Part shown: positions 35,945 through 50,900 of the stretch, piece after piece
Position numbering within the stretch: the first letter of the stretch is position 1
How the letters are laid out: every line of letters begins with the position of its first letter
Assembly: GCA_039566865.1 (NCBI GenBank)
Contig: CM076948.1
Location: forward strand, 14,519,001 to 14,583,000
From: Aurelia coerulea
Taxonomy: Eukaryota > Cnidaria > Scyphozoa > Semaeostomeae > Ulmaridae
Reading direction: 5' to 3'
DNA length: 64,000 bases
Translations under genes and position numbers: made by a program
Notes under the pieces: generated by a model
Databases searched by the model: none
Seen by the model: the letters and a program-made list of their open reading frames with translations, nothing else
What the model was told of the DNA's origin: nothing

Positions 35945-38900
35945 GAGAGGGGCCATGCATAAATGTTCCACTTTTTTCTCAATTCTCTCAGGCTTTAGGA
36001 CTCAGGTTAAGGATAGTGTATGAGCCCCTAATTTCTTTCCTATGGATTGCGTTCTCTAACGGGTAAAGACAGCCCATTTTCATTGTTTGGTATAGAACGC
36101 AATGCTTGGAGGGAGAAGAGGGGCCATGCATAATTTTTCTGCTTTTTCTCAACTTTCCCAGGTTTTAGGACTCAGGTTAAGGATAGAGTATGAGCCCCTA
36201 ATTTCTTTCCTATGGATTGCGTTCTCTAACGGGTAAAGACTGCCCATTTTCATTGTTTGGTATAGAACGCAATGCTTGGAGGGAGAAGAGGGGCCATGCA
36301 TAATTTTTCTGCTTTTTCTCAACTTTCCCAGGTTTTAGGACTCAGGTTAAGGATAGAGTATGAGCCCCTAATTTCTTTCCTATGGATTGCGTTCTCTAAC
36401 GGGTAAAGACAGCCCATTTTCATTGTTTGGTATAGAACGCAATGCTTGGAGGGAGAAGAGGGGCCATGCATAATTTTTCTGCTTTTTCTCAACTTTCCCA
36501 GGTTTTAGGATTCAGGTTAAGGATAGAGTATGAGCCCCTAATTTCTTTCCTATGGATTGCGTTCTCTAACGGGTAAAGACTGCCCATTTTCATTGTTTGG
36601 TATAGAACGCAATGCTTGGAGGGAGAAGAGGGGCCATGCATAATTTTTCTGCTTTTTCTCAACTTTCCCAGGTTTTAGGACTCAGGTTAAGGATAGAGTA
36701 TGAGCCCCTAATTTCTTTCCTATGGATTGCGTTCTCTAACGGGTAAAGAGAGCCCATTTTCATTGTTTGGTATAGAACGCAATGCTTGGAGGGAGAAGAG
36801 GGGCCATGCATAATTTTTCTGCTTTTTCTCAACTTTCCCAGGTTATAGGACTCAGGTTAAGGATAGAGTATGAGCCCCTAATTTCTTTCCTATGGATTGC
36901 GTTCTCTAACGGGTAAAGACAGCCCATTTTCATTGTTTGGTATAGAACGCAATGCTTGGAGGGAGAAGAGGGGCCATGCATAATTTTTTCTGCTTTTTCT
37001 CAATTTTCCCAGGTTTTAGGACTCAGGTTAAGGATAGAGCATGAGCCCCTAATTTCTTTCCTATGGATTGCGTTCTCTAACGGGTAAAGACAGCCCATTT
37101 TCATTGTTTGGTATAGAACGCAATGCTTGGAGGGAGAAGAGGGGCCATGCATAATTTATCTGCTTTTCTCAATTTTCCCAGGTTTTAGGACTCAGGTAAA
37201 GGATAGAGTATGAGCCCCTAATTTCTTTCCTATGGATTGCGTTCTCTAACGGGTAAAGACAACCCATTTTCATTGTTTGGTATAGAACGCAATGCTTGGA
37301 GAGAGAAGAGGGGCCATGCATAATTTCTCTGCTTTTTCTCAACTTTCCCAGGTTTTAGGACTCAGGTTAAGGATAGAGTATGAGCCCCTAATTTCTTTCC
37401 TATGGATTGCGTTCTCTAACGGGTAAAGACGGCCCATTTTCATTGTTTGGTATAGAACGCAATGCTTGGAGGGAGAAGAGGGGCCATGCATAATTTTTCT
37501 GCTTTTTCTCAACTTTACCAGGTTTTAGGACTCAGGTTAAGGATAGAGTATGAGCCCCTAATTTCTTTCCTATGGATTGCGTTCTCTAACGGGTAAAGAC
37601 AGCCCATTTTCATTGTTTGGTATAGAACGCAATGCTTGGAGGGAGAAGAGGGGCCATGCATAATTTTTCTGCTTTTTCTCAACTTTCCCAGGTTTTAGGA
37701 CTCAGGTTAAGGATAGAGTATGAGCCCCTAATTTCTTTCCTATTGATTGCGTTCTCTAACGGGTAAAGACAGCCCATTTTCATTGTTTGGTATAGAACGC
37801 AATGCTTGGAGGGAGAAGAGGGGCCATGCATAATTTTTCTGCTTTTTCTCAACTTTCCCAGGTTTTAGGACTCAGGTTAAGGATAGAGTATGAGCCCCTA
37901 ATTTCTTTCCTATGGATTGCGTTCTCTAACGGGTAAAGACAACCCATTTTCATTGTTTGGTATAGAACGCAATGCTTGGAGAGAGAAGAGGGGCCATGCA
38001 TAATTTCTCTGCTTTTTCTCAACTTTCCCAGGTATTAGGACTCAGGTTAAGGATAGAACATGAGCCCCTAATTTCTTTCCTATGGATTGCGTTCTCTAAC
38101 GGGTAAAGACAGCCCATTTGCATTGTTTGGTATAGAACGCAATGCTTGGAGGGAGAAGAGGGGCCATGCATAATTTATCTGCTTTTTCTCAATTTTCCCA
38201 GGTTTTAGGACTCAGGTAAAGGATAGAGTATGAGCCCCTAATTTCTTTCCTATGGATTGCGTTCTCTAACGGGTAAAGACAACCCATTTTCATTGTTTGG
38301 TATAGAACGCAATGCTTGGAGAGAGAAGAGGGGCCATGCATAATTTCTCTGCTTTTTCTCAACTTTCCCAGGTATTAGGACTCAGGTTAAGGATAGAGTA
38401 TGAGCCCCTAATTTCTTTCCTATGGATTGCGTTCTCTAACGGGTAAAGACAGCCCATTTTCATTGTTTGGTATAGAACGCAATGCTTGGAGGGAGAAGAG
38501 GGGCCATGCATAATTTTTCTGCTTTTTCTCAACTTTCCCAGGTTTTAGGACTCAGGTTAAGGATAGAGTATGAGCCCCTAATTTCTTTCCTATGGATTGA
38601 GTTCTCTAACGGGTAAAGACAACCCATTATCATTGTTTGGTATAGAACGCAATGCTTGGAGAGAGAAGAGGGGCCATGCATAATTTCTCTGCTTTTTCTC
38701 AACTTTCCCAGGTATTAGGACTCAGGTTAAGGATAGAACATGAGCCCCTAATTTCTTTCCTATGGATTGCGTTCTCTAACGGGTAAAGACAGCCCATTTT
38801 CATTGTTTGGTATAGAACGCAATGCTTGGAGGGAGAAGAGGGGCCATGCATAATTTTTCTGCTTTTTCTCAACTTTCCCAGGTTTTAGGACTCAGGTTAA

Positions 38901-41900
38901 GGATAGAGTATGAGCCCCTAATTTCTTTCCTATGGATTGAGTTCTCTAACGGGTAAAGACAACCCATTTTCATTGTTTGGTATAGAACGCAATGCTTGGA
39001 GAGAGAAGAGGGGCCATGCATAATTTCTCTGCTTTTTCTCAACTTTCCCAGGTATTAGGACTCAGGTTAAGGATAGAACATGAGCCCCTAATTTCTTTCC
39101 TATGGATTGCGTTCTCTAACGGGTAAAGACAGCCCATTTTCATTGTTTGGTATAGAACGCAATGCTTGGAGGGAGAAGAGGGGCCATGCATAATTTTTCT
39201 GCTTTTTCTCAACTTTCCCAGGTTTTAGGACTCAGGTTAAGGATAGAGTATGAGCCCCTAATTTCTTTCCTATGGATTGCGTTCTCTAACGGGTAAAGAC
39301 AGCCCATTTTCATTGTTTGGTATAGAACGCAATGCTTGGAGGGAGAAGAGGGGCCATGCATAATTTTTCTGCTTTTTCTCAACTTTAGTAGGTTTTAGGA
39401 CTCAGGTTAAGGATAGAGTATGTGCCCCTAATTTCTTTCCTATGGATTGCGTTCTCTAACGGGTAAACACTGCCCATTTTCATTGTTTGGTATAGAACGC
39501 AATTCTTGGAGGGAGAAGAGGGGCCATGCATAATTTTTCTGCTTTTTCTCAACTTTCCCAGGTTTTAGGACTCAGGTTAAGGATAGAGTATGAGCCCCTA
39601 ATTTCTTTCCTATGGATTGCGTTCTCTAACGGGTAAAGACAGCCCATTTTCATTGTTTGGTATAGAACGCAATGCTTGGAGGGAGAAGAGGGGCCATGCA
39701 TAATTTTTCTGCTTTTTCTCAACTTTCCCAGGTTTTAGGACTCAGGTTAAGGATAGAGTATGAGCCCCTAATTTCTTTCCTATGGATTGCGTTCTCTAAC
39801 GGGTAAAGACTGCCCATTTTCATTGTTTGGTATAGAACGCAATGCTTGGAGGGAGAAGAGGGGCCATGCATAATTTTTCTGCTTTTTCTCAACTTTCCTA
39901 GGTTTTAGGACTCAGGTTAAGGATAGAGTATGTGCCCCTAATTTCTTTCCTATGGATTGCGTTCTCTAACGGGTAAACACTGCCCATTTTCATTGTTTGG
40001 TATAGAACGCAATGCTTGGAGAGAGAAGAGGGGCCATGCATAATTTCTCTGCTTTTTCTCAACTTTCCCAGGTTTTAGGACTCAGGTTAAGGATAGAGTA
40101 TGAGCCCCTAATTCCTTTCCTATGGATTGCGTTCTCTAACGGGTAAAGACAGCCCATTTTCATTGTTTGGTATAGAACGCAATGCTTGGAGGGAGAAGAG
40201 GGGCCATGCATAATTTATCTCTTTTTTCTCAATTTTCCCAGGTTTTAGGACTCAGGTTAAGTATAGAGTATGAGCCCCTAATTTCTTTCCTATGGATTGC
40301 GTTCTCTAACGGGTAAAGACAACCCATTTTCATTGTTTGGTATAGAACGCAATGCTTGGAGAGAGAAGAGGGGCCATGCATAATTTCTCTGCTTTTTCTC
40401 AACTTTCCCAGGTTTTAGGACTCAGGTTAAGGATAGAGTATGAGCCCCTAATTTCTTTCCTATGGATTGCGTTCTCTAACGGGTAAAGACAGCCCATTTT
40501 CATTGTTTGGTATAGAACGCAATGATTGGAGGGAGAAGAGGGGCCATGCATAATTTTTCTGCTTTTTCTCAACTTTCCCAGGTTTTAGGACTCAGGTTAA
40601 GGATAGAGTATGAGCCCCTAATTTCTTCCCTATGGATTGCGTTCTCTAACGGGTAAAGACTGCCCATTTTCATTGTTTGGTATAGAACGCAATGCTTGGA
40701 GGGAGAAGAGGGGCCATGCATAATTTTTCTGCTTTTTCTCAACTTTCCCAGGTTTTAGGACTCAGGTTAAGGATAGAGTATGAGCCCCTAATTTCTTTCC
40801 TATGGATTGCGTTCTCTAACGGGTAAAGACAGCCCATTTTCATTGTTTGGTATAGAACGCAATGCTTGGAGGGAGAAGAGGGGCCATGCATAATTTTTCT
40901 GCTTTTTCTCAACTTTCCCAGGTTTTAGGACTCAGGTTAAGGATAGAGTATGAGCCCCTAATTTCTTTCCTATGGATTGCGTTCTCTAACGGGTAAAGAC
41001 AGCCCATTTTCATTGTTTGGTATAGAACGCAATGCTTGGAGGGAGAAGAGGGGCCATGCATAATTTATCTGCTTTTTCTCAATTTTCCCAGGTTTTAGGA
41101 CTCAGGTTAAGGATAGAGTATGAGCCCCTAATTTCTTTCCTATGGATTGCGTTCTCTAACGGGTAAAGACAACCCATTTTCATTGTTTGGTATAGAACGC
41201 AATGCTTGGAGAGAGAAGAGGGGCCATGCATAATTTCTCTGCTTTTTCTCAACTTTCCCAGGTTTTAGGACTCAGGTTAAGGATAGAGTATGAGCCCCTA
41301 ATTTCTTTCCTATGGATTGCGTTCTCTAACGGGTAAAGACAGCCCATTTTCATTGTTTGGTATAGAACGCAATGCTTGGAGGGAGAAGAGGGGCCATGCA
41401 TAATTTTTCTGCTTTTTCTCAACTTTCCCAGGTTTTAGGACTCAGGTTAAGGATAGAGTATGAGCCCCTAATTTCTTTCCTGTGGATTGCGTTCTCTAAC
41501 GGGTAAAGACAGCCCATTTTCATTGTTTGGTATAGAACGCAATGCTTGGAGGGAGAAGAGGGGCCATGCATAATTTTTCTGCTTTTTCTCAACTTTCCCA
41601 GGTTTTAGGACTCAGGTTAAGGATAGAGTATGAGCCCCTAATTTCTTTCCTATGGATTGCGTTCTCTAACGGGTAAAGACAGCCCATTTTCATTGTTTGG
41701 TATAGAACGCAATGCTTGGAGGGAGAAGAGGGGCCATGCATAATTTATCTCTTTTTTCTCAATTTTCCCAGGTTTTAGGACTCAGGTTAAGTATAGAGTA
41801 TGAGCCCCTAATTTCTTTCCTATGGATTGCGTTCTCTAACGGGTAAAGACAACCCATTTTCATTGTTTGGTATAGAACGCAATGCTTGGAGAGAGAAGAG

Positions 41901-44900
41901 GGGCCATGCATAATTTCTCTGCTTTTTCTCAACTTTCCCAGGTTTTAGGACTCAGGTTAAGGATAGAGTATGAGCCCCTAATTTCTTTCCTATGGATTGC
42001 GTTCTCTAACGGGTAAAGACAGCCCATTTTCATTGTTTGGTATAGAACGCAATGCTTGGAGGGAGAAGAGGGGCCATGCATAATTTTTCTTCTTTTTCTC
42101 AACTTTCCCAGGTTTTAGGACTCAGGTTAAGGATAGAGTATGAGCCCCTAATTTCTTCCCTATGGATTGCGTTCTCTAACGGGTAAAGACTGCCCATTTT
42201 CATTGTTTGGTATAGAACGCAATGCTTGGAGGGAGAAGAGGGGCCATGCATAATTTTTCTGCTTTTTCTCAACTTTCCCAGGTTTTAGGACTCAGGTTAA
42301 GGATAGAGTATGAGCCCCTAATTTCTTTCCTATGGATTGCGTTCTCTAACGGGTAAAGACAGCCCATTTTCATTGTTTGGTATAGAACGCAATGCTTGGA
42401 GGGAGAAGAGGGGCCATGCATAATTTTTCTGCTTTTTCTCGACTTTCCCAGGTTTTAGGACTCAGGTTAAGGATAGAGTATGAGCCCCTAATTTCTTTCC
42501 TATGGATTGCGTTCTCTAACGGGTAAAGACAGCCCATTTTCATTGTTTGGTATAGAACGCAATGCTTGGAGGGAGAAGAGGGGCCATGCATAATTTTTCT
42601 GCTTTTTCTCAATTTTCCCAGGTTTTAGGACTCAGGTTAAGGATAGAGTATGAGCCCCTAATTTCTTTCCTATGGATTGCGTTCTCTAACGGGTAAAGAC
42701 AGCCCATTTTCATTGTTTGGTATAGAACGCAATGCTTGGAGGGAGAAGAGGGGCCATGCATAATTTATCTGCTTTTTCTCAATTTTCCCAGGTTTTAGGA
42801 CTCAGGTTAAGGATAGAGTATGAGCCCCTAATTTCTTTCCTATGGATTGCGTTCTCTAACGGGTAAAGACAACCCATTTTCATTGTTTGGTATAGAACGC
42901 AATGCTTGGAGAGAGAAGAGGGGCCATGCATAATTTCTCTGCTTTTTCTCAACTTTCCCAGGTTTTAGGACTCAGGTTAAGGATAGAGTATGAGCCCCTA
43001 ATTTCTTTCCTATGGATTGCGTTCTCTAACGGGTAAAGACAGCCCATTTTCATTGTTTGGTATAGAACGCAATGCTTGGAGGGAGAAGAGGGGCCATGCA
43101 TAATTTTTCTGCTTTTTCTCAACTTTCCCAGGTTTTAGGACTCAGGTTAAGGATAGAGTATGAGCCCCTAATTTCTTTCCTATGGATTGCGTTCTCTAAC
43201 GGGTAAAGACAGCCCATTTTCATTGTTTGGTATAGAACGCAATGCTTGGAGGGAGAAGAGGGGCCATGCATAATTTTTCTGCTTTTTCTCAACTTTCCCA
43301 GGTTTTAGGACTCAGGTTAAGGATAGAGTATGAGCCCCTAATTTCTTTCCTATGGATTGCGTTCTCTAACGGGTAAAGACAGCCCATTTTCATTGTTTGG
43401 TATAGAACGCAATGCTTGGAGGGAGAAGAGGGGCCATGCATAATTTTTCTGCTTTTTCTCAACTTTCCCAGGTTTTAGGACTCAGGTTAAGGATAGAGTA
43501 TGAGCCCCTAATTTCTTTCCTATGGATTGCGTTCTCTAACGGGTAAAGACAGCCCATTTTCATTGTTTGGTATAGAACGCAATGCTTGGAGGGAGAAGAG
43601 GGGCCATGCATAATTTATCTGCTTTTTCTCAACTTTCCCAGGTTTTAGGACTCAGGTTAAGGATAGAGTATGAGCCCCTAATTTCTTTCCTATGGATTGC
43701 GTTCTCTAACGGGTAAAGACAACCCATTTTCATTGTTTGGTATAGAACGCAATGCTTGGAGAGAGAAGAGGGGCCATGCATAATTTCTCTGCTTTTTCTC
43801 AACTTTCCCAGGTATTAGGACTCAGGTTAAGGATAGAACATGAGCCCCTAATTTCTTTCCTATGGATTGCGTTCTCTAACGGGTAAAGACAGCCCATTTG
43901 CATTGTTTGGTATAGAACGCAATGCTTGGAGGGAGAAGAGGGGCCATGCATAATTTATCTGCTTTTTCTCAATTTTCCCAGGTTTTAGGACTCAGGTAAG
44001 GATAGAGTATGAGCCCCTAATTTCTTTCCTATGGATTGCGTTCTCTAACGGGTAAAGACAACCCATTTTCATTGTTTGGTATAGAACGCAATGCTTGGAG
44101 AGAGAAGAGGGGCCATGCATAATTTCTCTGCTTTTTCTCAACTTTCCCAGGTATTAGGACTCAGGTTAAGGATAGAGTATGAGCCCCTAATTTCTTTCCT
44201 ATGGATTGCGTTCTCTAACGGGTAAAGACAGCCCATTTTCATTGTTTGGTATAGAACGCAATGCTTGGAGGGAGAAGAGGGGCCATGCATAATTTTTCTG
44301 CTTTTTCTCAACTTTCCCAGGTTTTAGGACTCAGGTTAAGGATAGAGTATGAGCCCCTAATTTCTTTCCTATGGATTGCGTTCTCTAACGGGTAAAGACA
44401 ACCCATTTTCATTGTTTGGTATAGAACGCAATGCTTGGAGAGAGAAGAGGGGCCATGCATAATTTCTCTGCTTTTTCTCAACTTTCCCAGGTATTAGGAC
44501 TCAGGTTAAGGATAGAGTATGAGCCCCTAATTTCTTTCCTATGGATTGCGTTCTCTAACGGGTAAAGACAGCCCATTTTCATTGTTTGGTATAGAACGCA
44601 ATGCTTGGAGGGAGAAGAGGGGCCATGCATAATTTTTCTGCTTTTTCTCAACTTTCCCAGGTTTTAGGACTCAGGTTAAGGATAGAGTATGAGCCCCTAA
44701 TTTCTTTCCTATGGATTGCGTTCTCTAACGGGTAAAGACAACCCATTTTCATTGTTTGGTATAGAACGCAATGCTTGGAGAGAGAAGAGGGGCCATGCAT
44801 AATTTCTCTGCTTTTTCTCAACTTTCCCAGGTATTAGGACTCAGGTTAAGGATAGAACATGAGCCCCTAATTTCTTTCCTATGGATTGCGTTCTCTAACG

Positions 44901-47900
44901 GGTAAAGACAGCCCATTTTCATTGTTTGGTATAGAACGCAATGCTTGGAGGGAGAAGAGGGGCCATGCATAATTTTTCTGCTTTTTCTCAACTTTCCCAG
45001 GTTTTAGGACTCAGGTTAAGGATAGAGTATGAGCCCCTAATTTCTTTCCTATGGATTGCGTTCTCTAACGGGTAAAGACAGCCCATTTTCATTGTTTGGT
45101 ATAGAACGCAATGCTTGGAGGGAGAAGAGGGGCCATGCATAATTTTTCTGCTTTTTCTCAACTTTCCTAGGTTTTAGGACTCAGGTTAAGGATAGAGTAT
45201 GTGCCCCTAATTTCTTTCCTATGGATTGCGTTCTCTAACGGGTAAACACTGCCCATTTTCATTGTTTGGTATAGAACGCAATTCTTGGAGGGAGAAGAGG
45301 GGCCATGCATAATTTTTCTGCTTTTTCTCAACTTTCCCAGGTTTTAGGACTCAGGTTAAGGATAGAGTATGAGCCCCTAATTTCTTTCCTATGGATTGCG
45401 TTCTCTAACGGGTAAAGACAGCCCATTTTCATTGTTTGGTATAGAACGCAATGCTTGGAGGGAGAAGAGGGGCCATGCATAATTTTTCTGCTTTTTCTCA
45501 ACTTTCCCAGGTTTTAGGACTCAGGTTAAGGATAGAGTATGAGCCCCTAATTTCTTTCCTATGGATTGCGTTCTCTAACGGGTAAAGACTGCCCATTTTC
45601 ATTGTTTGGTATAGAACGCAATGCTTGGAGGGAGAAGAGGGGCCATGCATAATTTTTCTGCTTTTTCTCAACTTTCCTAGGTTTTAGGACTCAGGTTAAG
45701 GATAGAGTATGTGCCCCTAATTTCTTTCCTATGGATTGCGTTCTCTAACGGGTAAACACTGCCCATTTTCATTGTTTGGTATAGAACGCAATGCTTGGAG
45801 AGAGAAGAGGGGCCATGCATAATTTCTCTGCTTTTTCTCAACTTTCCCAGGTTTTAGGACTCAGGTTAAGGATAGAGTATGAGCCCCTAATTCCTTTCCT
45901 ATGGATTGCGTTCTCTAACGGGTAAAGACAGCCCATTTTCATTGTTTGGTATAGAACGCAATGCTTGGAGGGAGAAGAGGGGCCATGCATAATTTATCTC
46001 TTTTTTCTCAATTTTCCCAGGTTTTAGGACTCAGGTTAAGTATAGAGTATGAGCCCCTAATTTCTTTCCTATGGATTGCGTTCTCTAACGGGTAAAGACA
46101 ACCCATTTTCATTGTTTGGTATAGAACGCAATGCTTGGAGGGAGAAGAGGGGCCATGCATAATTTTTCTGCTTTTTCTCAACTTTCCCAGGTTTTAGGAC
46201 TCAGGTTAAGGATAGAGTATGAGCCCCTAATTTCTTCCCTATGGATTGCGTTCTCTAACGGGTAAAGACTGCCCATTTTCATTGTTTGGTATAGAACGCA
46301 ATGCTTGGAGGGAGAAGAGGGGCCATGCATAATTTTTCTGCTTTTTCTCAACTTTCCCAGGTTTTAGGACTCAGGTTAAGGATAGAGTATGAGCCCCTAA
46401 TTTCTTTCCTATGGATTGCGTTCTCTAACGGGTAAAGACAGCCCATTTTCATTGTTTGGTATAGAACGCAATGCTTGGAGGGAGAAGAGGGGCCATGCAT
46501 AATTTTTCTGCTTTTTCTCGACTTTCCCAGGTTTTAGGACTCAGGTTAAGGATAGAGTATGAGCCCCTAATTTCTTTCCTATGGATTGCGTTCTCTAACG
46601 GGTAAAGACAGCCCATTTTCATTGTTTGGTATAGAACGCAATGCTTGGAGGGAGAAGAGGGGCCATGCATAATTTTTCTGCTTTTTCTCAATTTTCCCAG
46701 GTTTTAGGACTCAGGTTAAGGATAGAGTATGAGCCCCTAATTTCTTTCCTATGGATTGCGTTCTCTAACGGGTAAAGACAGCCCATTTTCATTGTTTGGT
46801 ATAGAACGCAATGCTTGGAGGGAGAAGAGGGGCCATGCATAATTTATCTGCTTTTTCTCAATTTTCCCAGGTTTTAGGACTCAGGTTAAGGATAGAGTAT
46901 GAGCCCCTAATTTCTTTCCTATGGATTGCGTTCTCTAACGGGTAAAGACAACCCATTTTCATTGTTTGGTATAGAACGCAATGCTTGGAGAGAGAAGAGG
47001 GGCCATGCATAATTTCTCTGCTTTTTCTCAACTTTCCCAGGTTTTAGGACTCAGGTTAAGGATAGAGTATGAGCCCCTAATTTCTTTCCTATGGATTGCG
47101 TTCTCTAACGGGTAAAGACAGCCCATTTTCATTGTTTGGTATAGAACGCAATGCTTGGAGGGAGAAGAGGGGCCATGCATAATTTTTCTGCTTTTTCTCA
47201 ACTTTCCCAGGTTTTAGGACTCAGGTTAAGGATAGAGTATGAGCCCCTAATTTCTTTCCTGTGGATTGCGTTCTCTAACGGGTAAAGACAGCCCATTTTC
47301 ATTGTTTGGTATAGAACGCAATGCTTGGAGGGAGAAGAGGGGCCATGCATAATTTTTCTGCTTTTTCTCAACTTTCCCAGGTTTTAGGACTCAGGTTAAG
47401 GATAGAGTATGAGCCCCTAATTTCTTTCCTATGGATTGCGTTCTCTAACGGGTAAAGACAGCCCATTTTCATTGTTTGGTATAGAACGCAATGCTTGGAG
47501 GGAGAAGAGGGGCCATGCATAATTTATCTGCTTTTTCTCAATTTTCCCAGGTTTTAGGACTCAGGTTAAGGATAGAGTATGAGCCCCTAATTTCTTTCCT
47601 ATGGATTGCGTTCTCTAACGGGTAAAGACAACCCATTTTCATTGTTTGGTATAGAACGCAATGCTTGGAGAGAGAAGAGGGGCCATGCATAATTTCTCTG
47701 CTTTTTCTCAACTTTCCCAGGTTTTAGGACTCAGGTTAAGGATAGAGTATGAGCCCCTAATTTCTTTCCTATGGATTGCGTTCTCTAACGGGTAAAGACA
47801 GCCCATTTTCATTGTTTGGTATAGAACGCAATGCTTGGAGGGAGAAGAGGGGCCATGCATAATTTTTCTGCTTTTTCTCAACTTTCCCAGGTTTTAGGAC

Positions 47901-50900
47901 TCAGGTTAAGGATAGAGTATGAGCCCCTAATTTCTTTCCTGTGGATTGCGTTCTCTAACGGGTAAAGACAGCCCATTTTCATTGTTTGGTATAGAACGCA
48001 ATGCTTGGAGGGAGAAGAGGGGCCATGCATAATTTTTCTGCTTTTTCTCAACTTTCCCAGGTTTTAGGACTCAGGTTAAGGATAGAGTATGAGCCCCTAA
48101 TTTCTTTCCTATGGATTGCGTTCTCTAACGGGTAAAGACAGCCCATTTTCATTGTTTGGTATAGAACGCAATGCTTGGAGGGAGAAGAGGGGCCATGCAT
48201 AATTTATCTCTTTTTTCTCAATTTTCCCAGGTTTTAGGACTCAGGTTAAGTATAGAGTATGAGCCCCTAATTTCTTTCCTATGGATTGCGTTCTCTAACG
48301 GGTAAAGACAACCCATTTTCATTGTTTGGTATAGAACGCAATGCTTGGAGAGAGAAGAGGGGCCATGCATAATTTCTCTGCTTTTTCTCAACTTTCCCAG
48401 GTTTTAGGACTCAGGTTAAGGATAGAGTATGAGCCCCTAATTTCTTTCCTATGGATTGCGTTCTCTAACGGGTAAAGACAGCCCATTTTCATTGTTTGGT
48501 ATAGAACGCAATGCTTGGAGGGAGAAGAGGGGCCATGCATAATTTTTCTGCTTTTTCTCAACTTTCCCAGGTTTTAGGACTCAGGTTAAGGATAGAGTAT
48601 GAGCCCCTAATTTCTTCCCTATGGATTGCGTTCTCTAACGGGTAAAGACTGCCCATTTTCATTGTTTGGTATAGAACGCAATGCTTGGAGGGAGAAGAGG
48701 GGCCATGCATAATTTTTCTGCTTTTTCTCAACTTTCCCAGGTTTTAGGACTCAGGTTAAGGATAGAGTATGAGCCCCTAATTTCTTTCCTATGGATTGCG
48801 TTCTCTAACGGGTAAAGACAGCCCATTTTCATTGTTTGGTATAGAACGCAATGCTTGGAGGGAGAAGAGGGGCCATGCATAATTTTTCTGCTTTTTCTCG
48901 ACTTTCCCAGGTTTTAGGACTCAGGTTAAGGATAGAGTATGAGCCCCTAATTTCTTTCCTATGGATTGCGTTCTCTAACGGGTAAAGACAGCCCATTTTC
49001 ATTGTTTGGTATAGAACGCAATGCTTGGAGGGAGAAGAGGGGCGATGCATAATTTTTCTGCTTTTTCTCAATTTTCCCAGGTTTTAGGACTCAGGTTAAG
49101 GATAGAGTATGAGCCCCTAATTTCTTTCCTATGGATTGCGTTCTCTAACGGGTAAAGACAGCCCATTTTCATTGTTTGGTATAGAACGCAATGCTTGGAG
49201 GGAGAAGAGGGGCCATGCATAATTTATCTGCTTTTTCTCAATTTTCCCAGGTTTTAGGACTCAGGTTAAGGATAGAGTATGAGCCCCTAATTTCTTTCCT
49301 ATGGATTGCGTTCTCTAACGGGTAAAGACAACCCATTTTCATTGTTTGGTATAGAACGCAATGCTTGGAGAGAGAAGAGGGGCCATGCATAATTTCTCTG
49401 CTTTTTCTCAACTTTCCCAGGTTTTAGGACTCAGGTTAAGGATAGAGTATGAGCCCCTAATTTCTTTCCTATGGATTGCGTTCTCTAACGGGTAAAGACA
49501 GCCCATTTTCATTGTTTGGTATAGAACGCAATGCTTGGAGGGAGAAGAGGGGCCATGCATAATTTTTCTGCTTTTTCTCAACTTTCCCAGGTTTTAGGAC
49601 TCAGGTTAAGGATAGAGTATGAGCCCCTAATTTCTTTCCTGTGGATTGCGTTCTCTAACGGGTAAAGACAGCCCATTTTCATTGTTTGGTATAGAACGCA
49701 ATGCTTGGAGGGAGAAGAGGGGCCATGCATAATTTTTCTGCTTTTTCTCAACTTTCCCAGGTTTTAGGACTCAGGTTAAGGATAGAGTATGAGCCCCTAA
49801 TTTCTTTCCTATGGATTGCGTTCTCTAACGGGTAAAGACAGCCCATTTTCATTGTTTGGTATAGAACGCAATGCTTGGAGGGAGAAGAGGGGCCATGCAT
49901 AATTTTTCTGCTTTTTCTCAACTTTCCCCGGTTATAGGACTCAGGTTAAGGATAGAGTATGAGCCCCTAATTTCTTTCCTATGGATTGCGTTCTCTAACG
50001 GGTAAAGACAGCCCATTTTCATTGTTTGGTATAGAACGCAATGCTTGGAGGGAGAAGAGGGGCCATGCATAATTTTTCTGCTTTTTCTCAATTTTCCCAG
50101 GTTTTAGGACTCAGGTTAAGGATAGAGTATGAGCCCCTAATTTCTTTCCTATGGATTGCGTTCTCTAACGGGTAAAGACAACCCATTTTCATTGTTTGGT
50201 ATAGAACGCAATGCTTGGAGAGAGAAGAGGGGCCATGCATAATTTCTCTGCTTTTTCTCAACTTTCCCAGGTTTTAGGACTCAGGTTAAGGATAGAGTTT
50301 GAGCCCCTAATTTCTTTCCTATGGATTGCGTTCTCTAACGGGTAAAGACAGCCCATTTTCATTTATAGAACGCAATGCTTGGAGGGAGAAGAGGGGCCAT
50401 GCATAATTTTTCTGCTTTTTCTCAACTTTCCCAGGTTTTAGGACTCAGGTTAAGGATAGAGTATGAGCCCCTAATTTCTTTCCTATGGATTGCGTTCTCT
50501 AACGGGTAAAGACAACCCATTTTCATTGTTTGGTATAGAACGCAATGCTTGGAGGGAGAAGAGGGGCCATGCATAATTTTTCTGCTTTTTCTCGACTTTC
50601 CCAGGTTTTAGGACTCAGGTTAAGGATAGAACATGAGCCCCTAATTTCTTTCCTATGGATTGCGTTCTCTAACGGGTAAAGACTGCCCATTTTCATTGTT
50701 TGGTATAGAACGCAATGCTTGGAGAGAGAAGAGGGGCCATGCATAATTTTTCTGCTTTTTCTCAACTTTCCCAGGTTTTAGGACTCAGGTTAAGGATAGA
50801 GTTTGAGCCCCTAATTTCTTTCCTATGGATTGCGTTCTCTAACGGGTAAAGACAGCCCATTTTCATTTATAGAACGCAATGCTTGGAGGGAGAAGAGGGG